Shown piece after piece: positions 1 through 14,600 of a stretch of 64,000 bases of DNA (positions within the stretch are counted from its first letter, which is position 1; every line of letters starts with the position of its first letter). A model generated the notes under the pieces. It was given only the letters and a program-made list of their open reading frames with translations. It searched no databases and was not told the origin of the DNA. This stretch comes from Mimachlamys varia (lineage: Eukaryota; Mollusca; Bivalvia; Pectinida; Pectinidae), in the NCBI GenBank assembly GCA_947623455.1, contig OX392529.1, forward strand, positions 61,937,686 through 62,001,685, written 5' to 3'. Both the position numbers and the translations under genes were made by a program.

Positions 1-304
1 GCCTGATGACATCAGTCTGAAGGTATCGTTTTTATACGTGGCGGCGGTAAGGTATCGCCGATTTTACCAAAATTTGGTTTGGTAAATCGATACCATTGCA
101 ACTCTTTTAAAATAATTACACTCTGTCAGGATAACATTGCAGATCCTGGGAATACCGGACCTCGAATGGCAGTACTGGAGCTGTCCGTAGCCGATTCCTA
201 GTTTGGCTGTACTGGTTAGATATGAACAAGTGCAAATAAGTGAATAAACAGATTGAAAGACTAATGTTTTCCCAAAAATTGAGGAATAATTAACAACGTT
301 TTAT
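1..304. other. Unannotated flank
   Basis: I see no convincing coding region, RNA gene or repeat here. All short open frames are under 70 codons and have no recognisable motif. Confidence 0.4.
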
Positions 305-590
305 CAGTGACCTCCTATGGGTATAAAACGACCACCAGTGATAGACGAAAGAGCATCGAACAATCACTAATGCATAGCCAAAAGAATATGGAACAGCCAT
401 CTATGACGGACAAGTGTATAGAATAACTTCGACTTACCAAAGAGTATGGAATTGCAAACAACCAAAGTGCATGAAACGGCAACCAAGTCCAACCCAAGAG
501 TATAAAAGCAGGCACCTATGGTCGCCAGAACAGTATACAACTGATGACTGGCTAAAAATATGGGTCAACTACCTATGACCAACTACAGTG
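305..590. repeat. Decayed outlying copies of the 32-bp minisatellite
   Basis: Phrases such as 'aaacgaccaccagtgat', 'ccaaagagtatgg' and 'cccaagagtataaaag' are diverged versions of the unit that dominates 2281-9810. They are spaced irregularly and heavily mutated, which fits an older edge of the array that is no longer homogenised. The reading frames across it are by-products of the repeat. Confidence 0.55.
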
Positions 591-2055
591 TAGGATACAA
601 ACATTGGTTGACCAGAAGATTGAAGCAATATCTGACAAATCGCGGTGCAAATATTGAAACAAAACAGACCCAAGCACAGGACAACAAACGAAAAGACCAG
701 GGAGGGGAAACAGCAATGCTAAAAGGCCAACAAAAGATAGAAGCAATATCTACATCTGAGTATTAGGAAAGCAATCATAAGGAAGACGCGCAACCTAAGA
801 CTGACCAGATCATATTATGATTTAGAACAGACGAAATAGAATGGATCAAACAGCAAATACAGACCAGAAAATTAAACAAAGTGACAGAACGATAAGTTTT
901 GTACAACCACCAGCTACAGACAGTAGCAGACAGAACCACTGCTTGTGACAACCCATAATGTATCTGAAATAATAAAGCAAGGAAAAACGAATAAGGCTTA
1001 ATTATTGGACTTCACCGACCGACCTACGGGGAATGTATCAACACAGCGGAGTTGTCTACTAATCACAAAACAAAATCAATATCGGAACCACCTGACAACG
1101 GAGCAAAGGAACAAACTGAAGATAAATAACAGGCGCAAGATAACTACCGGCAGGAGACTAAAATGGTGAAATTAACCGCCACAAAAATTTTGAGGATATG
1201 AGCACACTAAGCAATTGATAAGAGATACAATAGCCCATTACAAAAAACGGACTACACATGCTAATGAACCTAAAGACGCTTATCCAGGAAACGCCATCCA
1301 AGCCATGGCGACCATGGAAAAGAACACATAAGTTTAGTTCCAACGTTGACAGCGCCGATTAATTATTTAACAGGTATTATTGATATTTCATTACTATCAT
1401 AGTCATAGGTTTTTCTGATAATGAGTATTAAAAGTTTTATGTTTGTTGGTTGGTTAAAAGCAGTTTAACCTCAATTTATATGTCACTATCTGGTATTTTT
1501 TAGTAACTCGGATTAACAGATGTACCTGGTATTCGTTCTGGTATAGAAGTAATAAATCAGAACAGCATGTGATATGTGTTGACATATATAGGTATTTAGT
1601 GGCATTTTAATATCATAATTTGATTAATTTCTTCGGCAGTATCAAAAAGGGTGCAGAGATGTACAAGATATGACCACGTACGACTCATGTGGTGGGTGAG
1701 GGGTCAATCATCAATGCCGGACCAAAAGTTAATTGATAGAGGTAACAATTTGTTTGGGGACATCAATACAAGAAAGGCCACCATTGCTATGACAACCATT
1801 TACAGAACACTTCGGTAACTACAGACATAATTACGTACCACTCCTACGTTGACAATTCGTTACAACACAGGTATAATTTATATTACATTAAATATCACAG
1901 TCCTAAAATAAGATCATTTTAAGAACATCCTATGTCACTGGGTACAAATCTGCTAAAGTTTAGTTATGTTAATATATCAGATATTCTTCCTAGTTAAGGC
2001 TGAAGAAAATCCTTTGTTTAAGCAACATATGAATTTTGATTGTTAATGTATAGTG
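591..2055. other. Gene-free stretch
   Basis: A purine-rich and then AT-rich region without a recognisable gene. The longest open frames (about 60 codons) carry no motif. A few 'gaccaga' and 'accacctg' phrases may be further decayed minisatellite copies, but I cannot support that firmly. Confidence 0.35.
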
Positions 2056-2213
2056 CAGTAGAACCTCGTTATATCGAACTCGCATTATTTCAGGTATTTT
2101 GTCGGTCAATCCCAAGCTTTGCACTAGCATTCAAACTCATGTAACTCGAATACTCGGACAACTCGAAGTTTTCCTATGGCCACGTTGACTTGGAGATAAC
2201 GATGCTCGACTAG
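2056..2213. mobile_element. Small MITE-like inverted-repeat element, pogo/Tigger-like ends
   Basis: The left end reads cagtagaacctcgttatat and the right end, reverse-complemented, reads agtcgagcatcgttatct, so the ends form imperfect terminal inverted repeats. CAGT(A/G)GAACCTCG is, from general knowledge, the terminus of pogo/Tigger-type Tc1/mariner transposons. The 158-bp length with no reading frame indicates a non-autonomous element. No clear TA target duplication is visible. Confidence 0.45.
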
Positions 2214-2280
2214 ATACACATTTAATGACATTTGGGTATAACAGGAAATAACCACAGTGTATTTTTTATCTCTAACAGGA

Positions 2281-5200
2281 TCAAACAGAAAGCAGGAATG
2301 CTGTGCAGAACAACGACCAATGACGGACTAAAGAATGTTGAACAACCGCCAACGACAGACAAATGATCGTGCACAGAACCATCACCAATGCCTTTCTAAG
2401 AGTACAGAAAAACCACAAATGACCGGCTAAAGAGTATAGAACAACCACCAATGACCACACAAAGCGTAGAGAACAATAACAAATGACCACCCAAAGAGTA
2501 TAACAAACATCGCCCAAAAAAGAGTAAGCAATGACGCGGCTTAAAAGTATAGAAAAACCACCAACGACCGGCTAAAAAACCACCAATGACCACCCAAAGA
2601 GAATAAAACCATGACCGACCAAAGAGTATAAAACAACTACCAAGAACCGACCAAAAGAGTATAGAACAACCACCGATGACCGTTCAAAGAGTATAGAACA
2701 ACCACCAACGACCGGCTAAAAAGTATAGAACAACCACCAATGACCACCCAAAGAGTACAGAACAACCAAAAATGACCACCCAAAGAGTATAGAAAAACCA
2801 CCAACGACCGACTGAAAAGTATAGAACAACCACCAATGGCCAGCCAAAGAGTATAGAACAACCACCAACGACCGGCTAAAAAGTAGAGAATAACCACCAT
2901 TGATCACCAAAAACGTATCAAACAGCCTCCCTAGAACAACCATTAAAGATCGATCAAGGAGTAAACAACAACCTCCAAGAAACGAACCACCAATGACCAC
3001 CCAAAGAGTATAAAACAACCATCAACGACCACCCAAAGAGTATAGAACAACCACCAATGGCCAGCCAAAGAGTATAGAACAACCACCAACGACCGGCTAA
3101 AAAGTATTTAAACAACCACAAATGACCAGAAAAAGAGTATAGAACAACCACAAAAGACCATCTAAAGAGTAGAGAATAACCACCATTGATCACCAAAAAC
3201 GTATCAAACAACCTTCCTAGAAAAACCACCAATGACCACCAAAAGAGTATAGAACAACCACAAATGACCACCAAAAGAGTATAGAACAACCACAAAAGAG
3301 TATAGAACAACCACCGACGACCGGCTAAAAAGTATAAAACAACCGCCAATAACCACCCAAAGAGTACAGAACAACCACAAATGACCACCCAAAGAGTATA
3401 GAACAACCACCAACAACACGCTAAAAGTATTTAAACAACCACAAAAACCACCAAAAAAGTATAGAACAACCACCAACGACCGGCTAAAAAGTATTGAAAC
3501 AACCACAAATGACCACCAAAAGAGAATAGAACAACCACAGAAGACCACCAAAAGAGTATAGAACAACCACCAACGACCGGCTAAAAAGTATAGAACAACC
3601 GCCAATGACCACCCAAAGAGTACAGAACAACCACAAATGACCACCCTAAGGGTATAAAACAACTACCAACTACCGGCTAAAAAGTATAAAACAACCACAA
3701 ATGACCACACAAAAAGTATAGAATAACCACCAATGACGGGCTAAAAGTATAGAACCACCACCAATGACCAGCCAAAGAGTATAGAACAACCAACAACGAC
3801 CGACTAAAAACTATAGAAAAACCACCAATGACCACCAAAGAGTATTGAATGACCACCCAAAGAGTATAAAACAACCAACAATGACAACCCAAAGAGTATA
3901 CAACAACCACCAATCACTGGCTAAAGAGTATAAAATAATGACCGACCAAAGAGTATAGAACAACCACAATTGTTTGTCGAGAGAATAAAACGACCACCAA
4001 CGATCAACCAAACAGTATCAACTGACCCCAGTAAATGACCACCAAAAGAGTATAGAACAACCACCAATGACCGTCTAAAAATTATAGAACAACCTTCAAA
4101 GACCATCTGAAGAGTAGAGAATAACCACCATTGATCACCAAAAAAGTTATGAAACAACCTCCCTAGAACAACCATTAAAGATTGATCAAAGAGCAACAAC
4201 CTCCAAAAACCGACCAAAGGGGTATAGAACAACCATCAATGACCACACATACAGTATAGAACAACCACCAATGACCACCAAAAGAGTATAGAACAACCAC
4301 CAAGGACCACCTTAAGAGTATAGAACAACCACAAATGACCACCCAAAGGGTTTAGAACAACCACCAATGACCACCCAAAGAGTATAGAACAACCACCAAT
4401 GACCACCCAAAGAGTATATAACAACCATCAACGACCACCCAAAGAGTATATAACAACCATCAACGACCACCCAAAGAGTATATAACAACCATCAACGACA
4501 ACCCAAAGAGTATATAACAACCATCAACGACCACCCAAAGAGTATAAAACAACCAACAATGACAACCCAAAGGGTATACAACAACCACCAATCACTGGCT
4601 AAAGAGTATAAAATAATGACCGACCAAAGAGTATAGAACAACCACAATTGTTTGTCGAGAGAATAAAACGACCACCAACGATCAACCAAACAGTATCAAC
4701 TGACCCCAGTAAATGACCACCAAAAGAGTATAGAACAACCACCAACGACCGGCTAAAAAGTATAGAACAACCGCCAATGACCACCCAAAGAGTACAGAAC
4801 AACCACAAATGACCACCCTAAGGGTATAAAACAACTACCAACTACCGGCTAAAAAGTATAAAACAACCACAAATGACCACACAAAAAGTATAGAATAACC
4901 ACCAATGACGGGCTAAAAGTATAGAACAACCACCAATGACCAGCCAAAGAGTATAGAACAACCAACAACGACCGACTAAAAACTATAGAAAAACCACCAA
5001 TGACCACCAAAGAGTATTGAATGACCACCCAAAGAGTATAAAACAACCAACAATGACAACCCAAAGAGTATACAACAACCACCAATCACTGGCTAAAGAG
5101 TATAAAATAATGACCGACCAAAGAGTATAGAACAACCACAATTGTTTGTCGAGAGAATAAAACGACCACCAACGTTCAACCAAACAGTATCAACTGACCC

Positions 5201-8200
5201 CAGTAAATGACCACTCAAAGAGTATAGAACAACCACCAATGACCGTCTAAAAATTATAGAACAACCTTCAAAGACCATCTGAAGAGTAGAGAATAACCAC
5301 CATTGATCACCAAAAAAGTTATGAAACAACCTCCCTAGAACAACCATTAAAGATCGATCAAAGAGCAACAACCTCCAAAAACCGACCAAAGGGGTATAGA
5401 ACAACCATCAATGACAACACATAGAGTATAGAACAACCACCAATGACCACCCAAAGAGTATAGAACAATCATCAATGACCACCAAAAGGGTATAGAACAA
5501 CCATCAATGACCACCCAAAGAGTACAGAACAACCACCAATGACCACCCAAAGAGTATAGAACAACCATCAATGACCACCAAAAGGGTATAGAACAACCAT
5601 CAATGACCAACCAAAGAGTATAGAACAACCACCAATGACCACCCAAAGAGTATAGAACAACCACAAATGACCACCCAAAGAGTATAAAATAACCACCAAC
5701 TACCGGCTAAAAGTATTAAAAAACCACAAATGACCACCCAAAAAGTATAGAATAACCACCAATGACGGGCTAAAAAGTATAGAACAACCGTCAATGACCA
5801 CCAAAAGAGTATTAAACAACCACCAATGACCACCCAAAGAGTATACAACAACCACCAATCACTGACTAAAGAGTATAAAATAATGACCGACCAAAGAGTA
5901 TAGAACAACCACAATTGTTTATCTCAAGAGAATAAAACGACCACCAACGATCAACCAAACAGTATCAACTGACCCCAGTAAATGACCACTCAAAGAGTAT
6001 AGAACAACCACCAATGACCACCCAAAGAGTATAGAACAAACACAAATGACCGTCTAAAAATCATAGAACAACCTTCAAAGACCATCTAAAGAGTAGAGAA
6101 TAACCACCAATGACCACCCAAAGAGTATAGAACAACCATCCATGACCACCCGAAGAATATAGAACAACCACAAATGACCAGCCAAAGAGTATAGACCAAC
6201 CACCAATGACCACCCAAAGAGTATAGAACAACCACAAATGACCACCCAAAGAGTATAAAATAACCACCAACTACCGGCTAAAAGTATTAAACAACCACAA
6301 ATGACCACCCCAAAAGTATAGAATAACCACCAATGACGGGCTAAAAAGTATAGAAAAACCATCAACGACCACCCAAAGAGTATACAACAACCACCAATCA
6401 CTGACTAAAGAGTATAAAATAATGACCGACCAAAGAGTATAGAACAACCACAATTGTTTATCTCAAGAGAATAAAACGACCACCAACGATCAACCAAACA
6501 GTATCAACTGACCCCAGTAAATGACCACTCAAAGAGTATAGAACAACCACCAATGACCACCCATAGAGTATAGAACAACCACCAATGATTACCCAAAGAG
6601 TGATTACCCGAAGAGTATAGAACAACCACAAATGGTCACCCAAAGAGTAAAGAACAACCACAAATGACCGTCTAAAAATTATTGAACAACCTAAGACCAT
6701 CTAAAGAGTAGAGAATAACCACCAATGACCACCCAAAGAGTATAGAACAACCATCCATGACCACCAAAATAGTATATAACAACCATCAATGACCACCAAA
6801 AGGGTATAGAACAACCATCAATGACCACCCAAAGAGTATAGAACAACCATCAATGACCACCAAAATAGTATAGAACAACCATCAATGACCACCCAAAGAG
6901 TATAGAACAACCATCAATGACCACCAAAAGGGTATAGAACAACCATCAACTACCGGCTAAAAAGTATTAAACAACCACAAATGACCACCCAAAGAGTATA
7001 AAATAACCACCAACTACCGGCTAAAAGTATTAAACAACCACAAATGACCACCCAAAAAGTATAGAATAACCACCAATGACGGGCTAAAAAGTATAGAAAA
7101 ACCACCAATCACTGACTAAAGAGTATAAAATAATGACCGAACAAAGAGTATAGAACAACCACAATTGTTTATCTCAAGAGAATAAAACGACCACCAACGA
7201 TCAACCAAACAGTATCAACTGACTCCAGTAAATGACCACTCAAAGAGTATAGAACAACCATCAATGACCACCCAAAGAGTATAGAACAACCATCAATGAC
7301 CACCCAAAGAGTATAGAACAACCTTCAAAGACCATCTAAAGAGTAGAGAATAACCACCAATGACCACCAAAAGGGTATAGAACAACCATCAATGACTACC
7401 AAAAGGGTATAGAACAACCACCAATGACCACCCGAAAAGTATAGAATAACCACCAATGACGGGCTAAAAAGTATAGAAAAACCATCAACGACCACCCAAA
7501 GATTATACAACAACCACCAATCACTGACTAAAGAGTATAAAATAATGACCGACCAAAGAGTATAGAACAACCACAATTGTTTGTCTCAAGAGAATAAAAC
7601 GACCACCAACGATCAACCAAACAGTATCAACTGATCCCAGTAAATGACCACTCAAAGAGTATAGAACAACCACCAATGATTACCCAAAGAGTGATTACCC
7701 GAAGAGTATAGAACAACCACAAATGGCCACCCAAAGAGTAAAGAACAACCACAAATGACCGTCTAAAAATTATAGAACAACCTAAGACCATCTAAAGAGT
7801 AGAGAATAACCACCAATGACCACCCAAAGAGTATAGAACAACCATCCATGACCACCAAAATAGTATATAACAACCATCAATGACCACCAAAAGGGTATAG
7901 AACAACCATCAATGACCACCCAAAGAGTATAGAACAACCATCAATGACCACCAAAAGGGTATAGAACAACCATCAATGACCACCCAAAGAGTATAGAACA
8001 ACCACAAATGACCAGCCAAAGAGTACAGAACAACCATCAATGACCATCCAAAGAGTATAGAACAACCATCAATGACCACCAAAAGAGTATAGAACAACCA
8101 CCAATGACCATCTAAAGAGTATAGAACAACCACAAATGACCACCCAAAGAGTATAAAATAACCACCAACTACCGGCTAAAAAGTATTAAACAACCACAAA

Positions 8201-9810
8201 TGACCACCCAAAAAGTATAGAATAACCACCAATGACGGGCTAAAAAGTATAGAACAACCGTCAACGACCACCCAAAGAGTATACAACAACCACTAATCAC
8301 TGACTAAAGAGTATAAAATAATGACCGACCAAAGAGTATAGAACAACCACAATTGTTTATCTCAAGAGAATAAAACGACCACCAACGATCAACCAAACAG
8401 TATCAACTGACCCCAGTAAATGACCACTCAAAGAGTATAGAACAACCACCAATGACCACCCAAAGAGTATAGAACAAACACAAATGACCATCTAAAAATT
8501 ATAGAACAACCTTCAAAGACCATCTAAAGAGTAGAAAATAACCACCAATGACCACCAAAAGAGTATAGAACGGCCATCAATGACCACCAAAAGGGAATAG
8601 AACAACCATCAATGACCACCCGAAGAATATAGAACAACCACAAATGACCAGCCAAAGAGTATAGAACAACCACCAATGACCACCCAAAGAGTATAGAACA
8701 ACCATCAATGACTACCAAAAGGATATAGAACAACCATCAATGACCACCCAAAGAGTATAGAACAACCATCAATGACCACCCAAAAAATATAGAACCACAA
8801 ATGCCCACCCAAAGAGTATAAAATAATCACGTACGACCGCCTAAAAAGTATTAAAACAACCACAAATGACCACCCAAAGAGCATAGAATAATCAACAACG
8901 CCCACAAAAAGAGTAAAGAATGAAGCGGCCAAAGAGTAGAGAACAACCACCAATGACCATCCAAAGAGTATAGAACAACTACCAATCATTGGCTAGAAAG
9001 TATAAAACAATGACCGACAAAAGAGTATAGAACAACCACAAATGTTTGTCTAAAGAGAATAAAACGACTACCAACGATCAACCAAACAGTATCAACTGAC
9101 TCCAGTAAATGAGTACTCAAAGAGTATAGAACAACCACAAATGACCACCAAAAGAGTATAGAATAACCACCAATGACCACACAAAGGGTATAGAACAAGC
9201 ACCAATGACCGGCTCAAATGTATAGAACAACCTTCAGTGACCATTCAAACAGTAGAGAATAACCACCATTGATCACCAAAATAGTATAAACCACCATTGA
9301 TCACCAAAATAGTATAAAACAACCTCCCTAGAACAACCACCAAAGATCGATCAAAGAGTATAGAAAAACTACCAAGAACCGACCAAAAGGGTATAGAACA
9401 ACCACCGATGACCGTTCAAAGAGTATAGAACAACCACCAACGACCGGCTAAAAGGTATAGAACATTCTCCAATGACTACCCAAAGAGTATAGAATAACCA
9501 ACAACGCCCAAAAAAGAGTAAAGAATGACGCGGCCAAAGAGTATAGAACAACCTCCAATGACCATCCAACGAGTAGATAATAACCACCATTGATCATCAA
9601 AAAAGTATAAAACAACCTCCCTAGAACAACCACCAAAGATCGATCAAAGAGTATAGAAAAATTACCAACGACCGACTGGTCGATAATGGAACCACCACCA
9701 ATGACCACATATAGAGTAGAAAACAACCCAAAATGACCATCCAAAGAGTATAAAGCAACCAATAAGGACCAACCAAAGAGTATAGATCTACCATCACTCA
9801 CGCAACCAAC
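2281..9810. repeat. Minisatellite, 32-bp unit, about 230 copies
   Basis: The unit is approximately aaagagtatagaacaaccac followed by caatgaccaccc, repeated head to tail for 7.5 kb. Variants end in ggctaaaa, agccaaag or accgaccaaag. Larger blocks are themselves duplicated: about 3677-4232 recurs at 4849-5404, an offset of 1,172 bp, and blocks containing 'caattgtttgtcgagagaataaaacg' type text recur at least six times. The many short - strand frames (rich in W, L, Y, V, S) are translations of the unit and are not genes. The edges are more diverged than the centre, as expected for unequal exchange or slippage. Confidence 0.95.
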
Positions 9811-11017
9811 CAAAACCGACTACCGAGGATGAAAACAAAATTCAGCAGTGCACAAAACAGGGCCATTGTCCACAGGTGACGGATCCACGATGCATATCCA
9901 GTAACAAAAGAAAAAACAGGTAAATTGATTAATGTAATACACAGTCCTAAACTGTGCTGATCATGCTTATGTTAGTCAATGCAAACTTTCAGTAGGTCTA
10001 GTTTAGTATCTGGATGTAATCTGATATTCCTCCTTGTCACATCTAAAGTAAACAGTAATGAAACCACAATGACTGAGACAAAAATGTATGGTCAGTTAAC
10101 GCAGAAGTCGGGTTTGAAGATGTAGGCTATACGTTAAGCGCCAAACGGTAAAGCCAGAATAGACAGGGTTTCCGATAAGACAAGGGTCGGTTTAGACAGC
10201 TTATACTTTACATATGTAGCAATCTAACTCAACATTACAGATACAAATTGTATATTTATATATAAATAGTATTTGGTATTTTTCAGACGTGACTTAATTG
10301 GATGTAGATTCTCTGATAGTCTGGATGCCAGTGTAAGACTGCAGGCGGTATTACATCATAGACGGCCTGGAAATTCAAACATGCAAGAGACCTGATCGAT
10401 CTAAGACCTGTCCGTCACCAAACTGAGACACATGCTGAATTTCCTCTAGATCTGTTAGGATATTGCCAGACTACTTTTTTGGTAAATGTTTGTAGAATAT
10501 TGTTTCAAAAATGCATTGCAACAATACAAATATGCATTTTGGTATATTATTTTTGTATTGTACCATTATGAATAGATTAAGCAAAGAACGACATAATAAA
10601 AATTATTACCTCTCAGTATTGTAAACACTTTTGAATTAGTAAGTTTGGTTGTGATCAGGTTATGAATAGTGAACTTGTTTAATGTAATGGGATGAAAACA
10701 AAATATTCAGACAGATGTGAACCTTGTACTGCATACAAAATGACTTGTCATCAGCTGATAATTAGCACTCGTTTCTATAATCCTTTTTATTTTGTTTTAC
10801 AGAACAAAACTAATCCTGTATTCCTGGTATGTACAAGATCTCTCCACTTGTACAACGACAGAATGCTGAAAAGGGTAGGCATATATGGAAAGTGAACCTG
10901 CTGTGGAGGGATGTTTCGATTGGAATATGGTAGCATTTTCTGTAAAACTATACACAAGATGTTAGAAATAGTTTGTTAAGCCACCCGAAGACATTTAATC
11001 TTAATATTACGAAATTG
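9811..11017. other. Gene-free stretch
   Basis: AT-rich sequence with no recognisable coding region. The small + strand frame at 10692-10895 (67 codons) has no motif, and I do not consider it a gene. Confidence 0.4.
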
Positions 11018-11274
11018 CATACTTGCCAACTTTTTGAAATTTCCATGGGGAAGATTATGCGTGCTCAGAATTGAAAACATAAATAATGTGTATACATGTA
11101 CATTCAGAGGAAGAATAACACTTTAAAATGGCTTCTTTTGAGCACTTCTTTCAGATAAAATCATCAAATCTTTGAAAATGGGAACAGTTAAGCAGATCCC
11201 AAAGTTGAAAATACAACATTTTAAGGTCCAAAATCGGGAGTCTCCTTCCTAAATAGGGAGGGTTGGCAAGTATG
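11018..11274. mobile_element. MITE, 257 bp, 13-bp perfect terminal inverted repeats
   Basis: It begins catacttgccaac and ends with the exact reverse complement gttggcaagtatg. Inside, the right half reads aatcgggagtctcc and agggagggttgg, typical of a widespread invertebrate repeat with 'cttgccaaccctccc' ends. It has no coding capacity. A related, more diverged element lies at 61074-61417. Confidence 0.65.
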
Positions 11275-11689
11275 AGTAATTGTGTGGGTTTTTTTTTTAA
11301 TAATATGCTGGAAATATTGCCATTTAATGAACGGCATTATAGAAACACCCTATCTTCAGAGATAAGTAAACGTTAGGATATCTTTTGTATACAAATTTCT
11401 GTAAGAGATAATTAGAACAAGTTACTGTTCTTCAAAAAAAGGAGAGCAATACCTTGGTTTGAAGCTGTTGTTGTTATACTGAAAAAGACAACAATAGTAT
11501 ATAATTAATTGAAAAATAAACAGCTTTGTTAAAGTGACAAATGTAAAATATTTAGGTTTACAGTACGTCTATATTTTTTTCTTTTCATATATTCATTATA
11601 TATAAACATCGACTATCACATTGTAATATAATACAGACATATGGTGAAGATAGTGCTATTAAATCCTAATAATAAAATTGTAAGGGAAT
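11275..11689. other. Gene-free spacer
   Basis: AT-rich spacer between the MITE and the 83-bp satellite. I see no feature in it. Confidence 0.4.
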
Positions 11690-14600
11690 AATGACCTGGA
11701 TCATTGAGGATGTTACAGAGATTGAAAGTGAATATTGCCCCTAATCATGGAGGATGTGAAATTGCACATCTTCAATGACCTGGATCATTGAGGATGTGAC
11801 AGAGAGTGAAAGTGAATGAAGCCCTGAGTGAAAGTGAATATATCCCCTGATAATTGAGGATGTAAAAGGAGTGAAACCGACTGTAGCCCTGGAGTATGGA
11901 GAATGTGAAATGGCACATCTTCAGTGACCTGGATCATTTAGGATGTGACATAGTGAAAGTGAATATAGCCCCTGTTCATTGAGGATGTAACAGAGAGGGA
12001 AAACGAATGTAGCCCTGGAGTATTGAGGATGTTACCCTTGGAGTATGGAGGATGTGAAATGGCATCTCTTCAATGACCTGTATCAATGAGGATGTGACAG
12101 AGAGTGAAAGTGAATATAGCCCATATAATGGAGGATGTGAAATGGCACATCTTCAATGACCTGGATCATTGAGGATGTGATAGAGAGTGAAAGTGAATAT
12201 AGCCCCTGATAATTGAGAATGTAAAAAGAGTGAAAACGACTGTAGCCGAAGAATGTGAAATGGCATATCTTCAATGACCTGGATCATTGAGGATGCGACC
12301 TAGAGTGAGAATGAATATAGCCCCTGATCATTGGGCAAGTAAAAAGAGTGATAACGACTGTAGCCGAAGAATGTGAAATGGCACATTTTCAATGACCTGT
12401 ATCAATGAGGATATGACAGAGAGTGAAAGTGAATATAGCCCCTATAATGGAGGATGTGAAATGGCACATCTCCATTGACCTGTATCAGTGAGGATATGAC
12501 AGAGAGTGAAAGTGAATATAGCCTCTATAATGGAGGATGTGAAATGGCACATCTTCAATGACCTGGATCATTGAGGATGTGACAGAGAGTGAAAGTGATT
12601 ATAGATCCTGATCATTGAGGATGCTAAATGACCAATCTTCAATTACCTGGATCATTGAGTATGTGACAGAGAGTGAAAGTGAATAAAGCCCATGATCACT
12701 GGGCAAGTAAAAAGAGTGATAACGACTGTAGCCCCGAAGAATGTGAAATGGCATATCTTCAATGACCTGGATCATTGAGGATGTGACCTAGAGTGAAAGA
12801 AGTGAATATAGCCTCTATAATGGAGGATGTGAAATGGCACATCTTCAATTTGACCTGGATCATTGAGGATGTGAGAGAGTGAAAGTGAATATAGTCCCTA
12901 TAATGGAGGATATGAAATGGCACATCTTCAATGACCTGGATCATTGAGGATGTGACAGAGAGTGAAACAAATATAGTCTTGGGAGTATGGAAGATGTGAA
13001 ATGTCACATCCTCAATGAACTAGATCATTGAAGATATTACAGAGAGTGAAAGTGAATATCGCCCCTGATTATTAAGAATGTAAAAAGAGTGAAAACGACT
13101 GTAGCCGTGGAGTATGGAGAATGTGAAATTGCACATCTTCAATGACCTGGATCATTGAGGATGTGACAGAGAGTGAAAGCGAATGTAGCCCCCGATCATT
13201 GAGGATGCTAAATGACCAATCTTCAATTACCTGGATCATGGAGGATGTGACAGAGAGTGAAAATGAATATAGCCCCTGATCATTGGGCAAGTAAAAAGAG
13301 TGATAACGACTGTAGCCGAAGAATGTGAAATGGCATATCTTCAATGACCTGGATCATTGAGGATGTGACCTAGAGTGAGAATGAATATAGCCCCTGATCA
13401 TTGAGGATGCTAAATGACCAATCTTCAATTACCTGGATCATTGAGGATGTGACAAGAGAGTGAAAATGAATATAGCCCCTGATCATTGGGCAAGTAAAAA
13501 GAGTGATAACGACTGTAGCCGAAGAATGTGGAATGGCACATTTCCAATGACCTGTATCAATGAGGATATGACAGAGAGTGAAAGTGAATATAGCCCCTAT
13601 AATGGAGGATGTGAAATGGCACATCTCCATTGACCTGTATCAGTGAGGATATGACAGAGAGTGAAAGTGAATATAGCCTCTATAATGGAGGATGTGAAAT
13701 GGCACATCTTCAATGACCTGGATCATTGAGGATGTGACAGAGAGTGAAAGTGACTATAGCCCCTATAATGGAGGATGTAAAATATCACATCTTCAATGAC
13801 CTGGATCATTGAAGATATTACAGAGAGTGAAAATGAATATAGCCCCTAATTATCAATAATGTAAAAAGAGTGAAAACGACTGTAGCCCTGAAGTATGGAG
13901 TGAAAAGAAAGTAGTGAAATGTCACATCCTCAATACCTGGATAATTGAGGATATTACAGAAATGGAAAGTGAATGTGACGGAGAGTGAAATTGAATGTGG
14001 CCCCCGGAATATTGAGGATATGACAGAGTGAAAAAATGTAGCCCTGGAGCATGGAAGATGTGAAATGTCACATCCTCAATGACCTGGATCATTGAGGATG
14101 TGACAGAGAGTGAAAGTGAATGTAGCCCATATAATGGAGGATGTGAAATGGCACATCTTCAATGACCTGGATCATTGAGGATGTGATAGAGAGTGAAAGT
14201 GAATATAGCCCCTGATAATTGAGAATGTAAAAAGAGTGAAAACGACTGTAGCCGAAGAATGTGAAATGGCATATCTTCAATGACCTGGATCATTGAGGAT
14301 GCGACCTAGAGTGAGAATGAATATAGCCCCTGATCATTGAGGATGCTAAATGACCAATCTTCAATTACCTGGATCATTGAGGATGTGACAGAGAGTGAAA
14401 ATGAATATAGCCCCTGATCATTGGGCAAGTAAAAAGAGTGATAACGACTGTAGCCGAAGAATGTGAAATGGCACATTTCCAATGACCTGTATCAATGAGG
14501 ATATGACAGAGAGTGAAAGTGAATATAGCCCCTATAATGGAGGATGTGAAATGGCACATCTCCATTGACCTGTATCAGTGAGGATATGACAGAGAGTGAA

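Noticed and set aside
2281..9813. Dozens of - strand frames of 60-150 codons rich in W, L, Y and V
   Set aside because: All are translations of the 32-bp minisatellite. Overlapping frames show the same residues shifted, with no initiation context or unique sequence.
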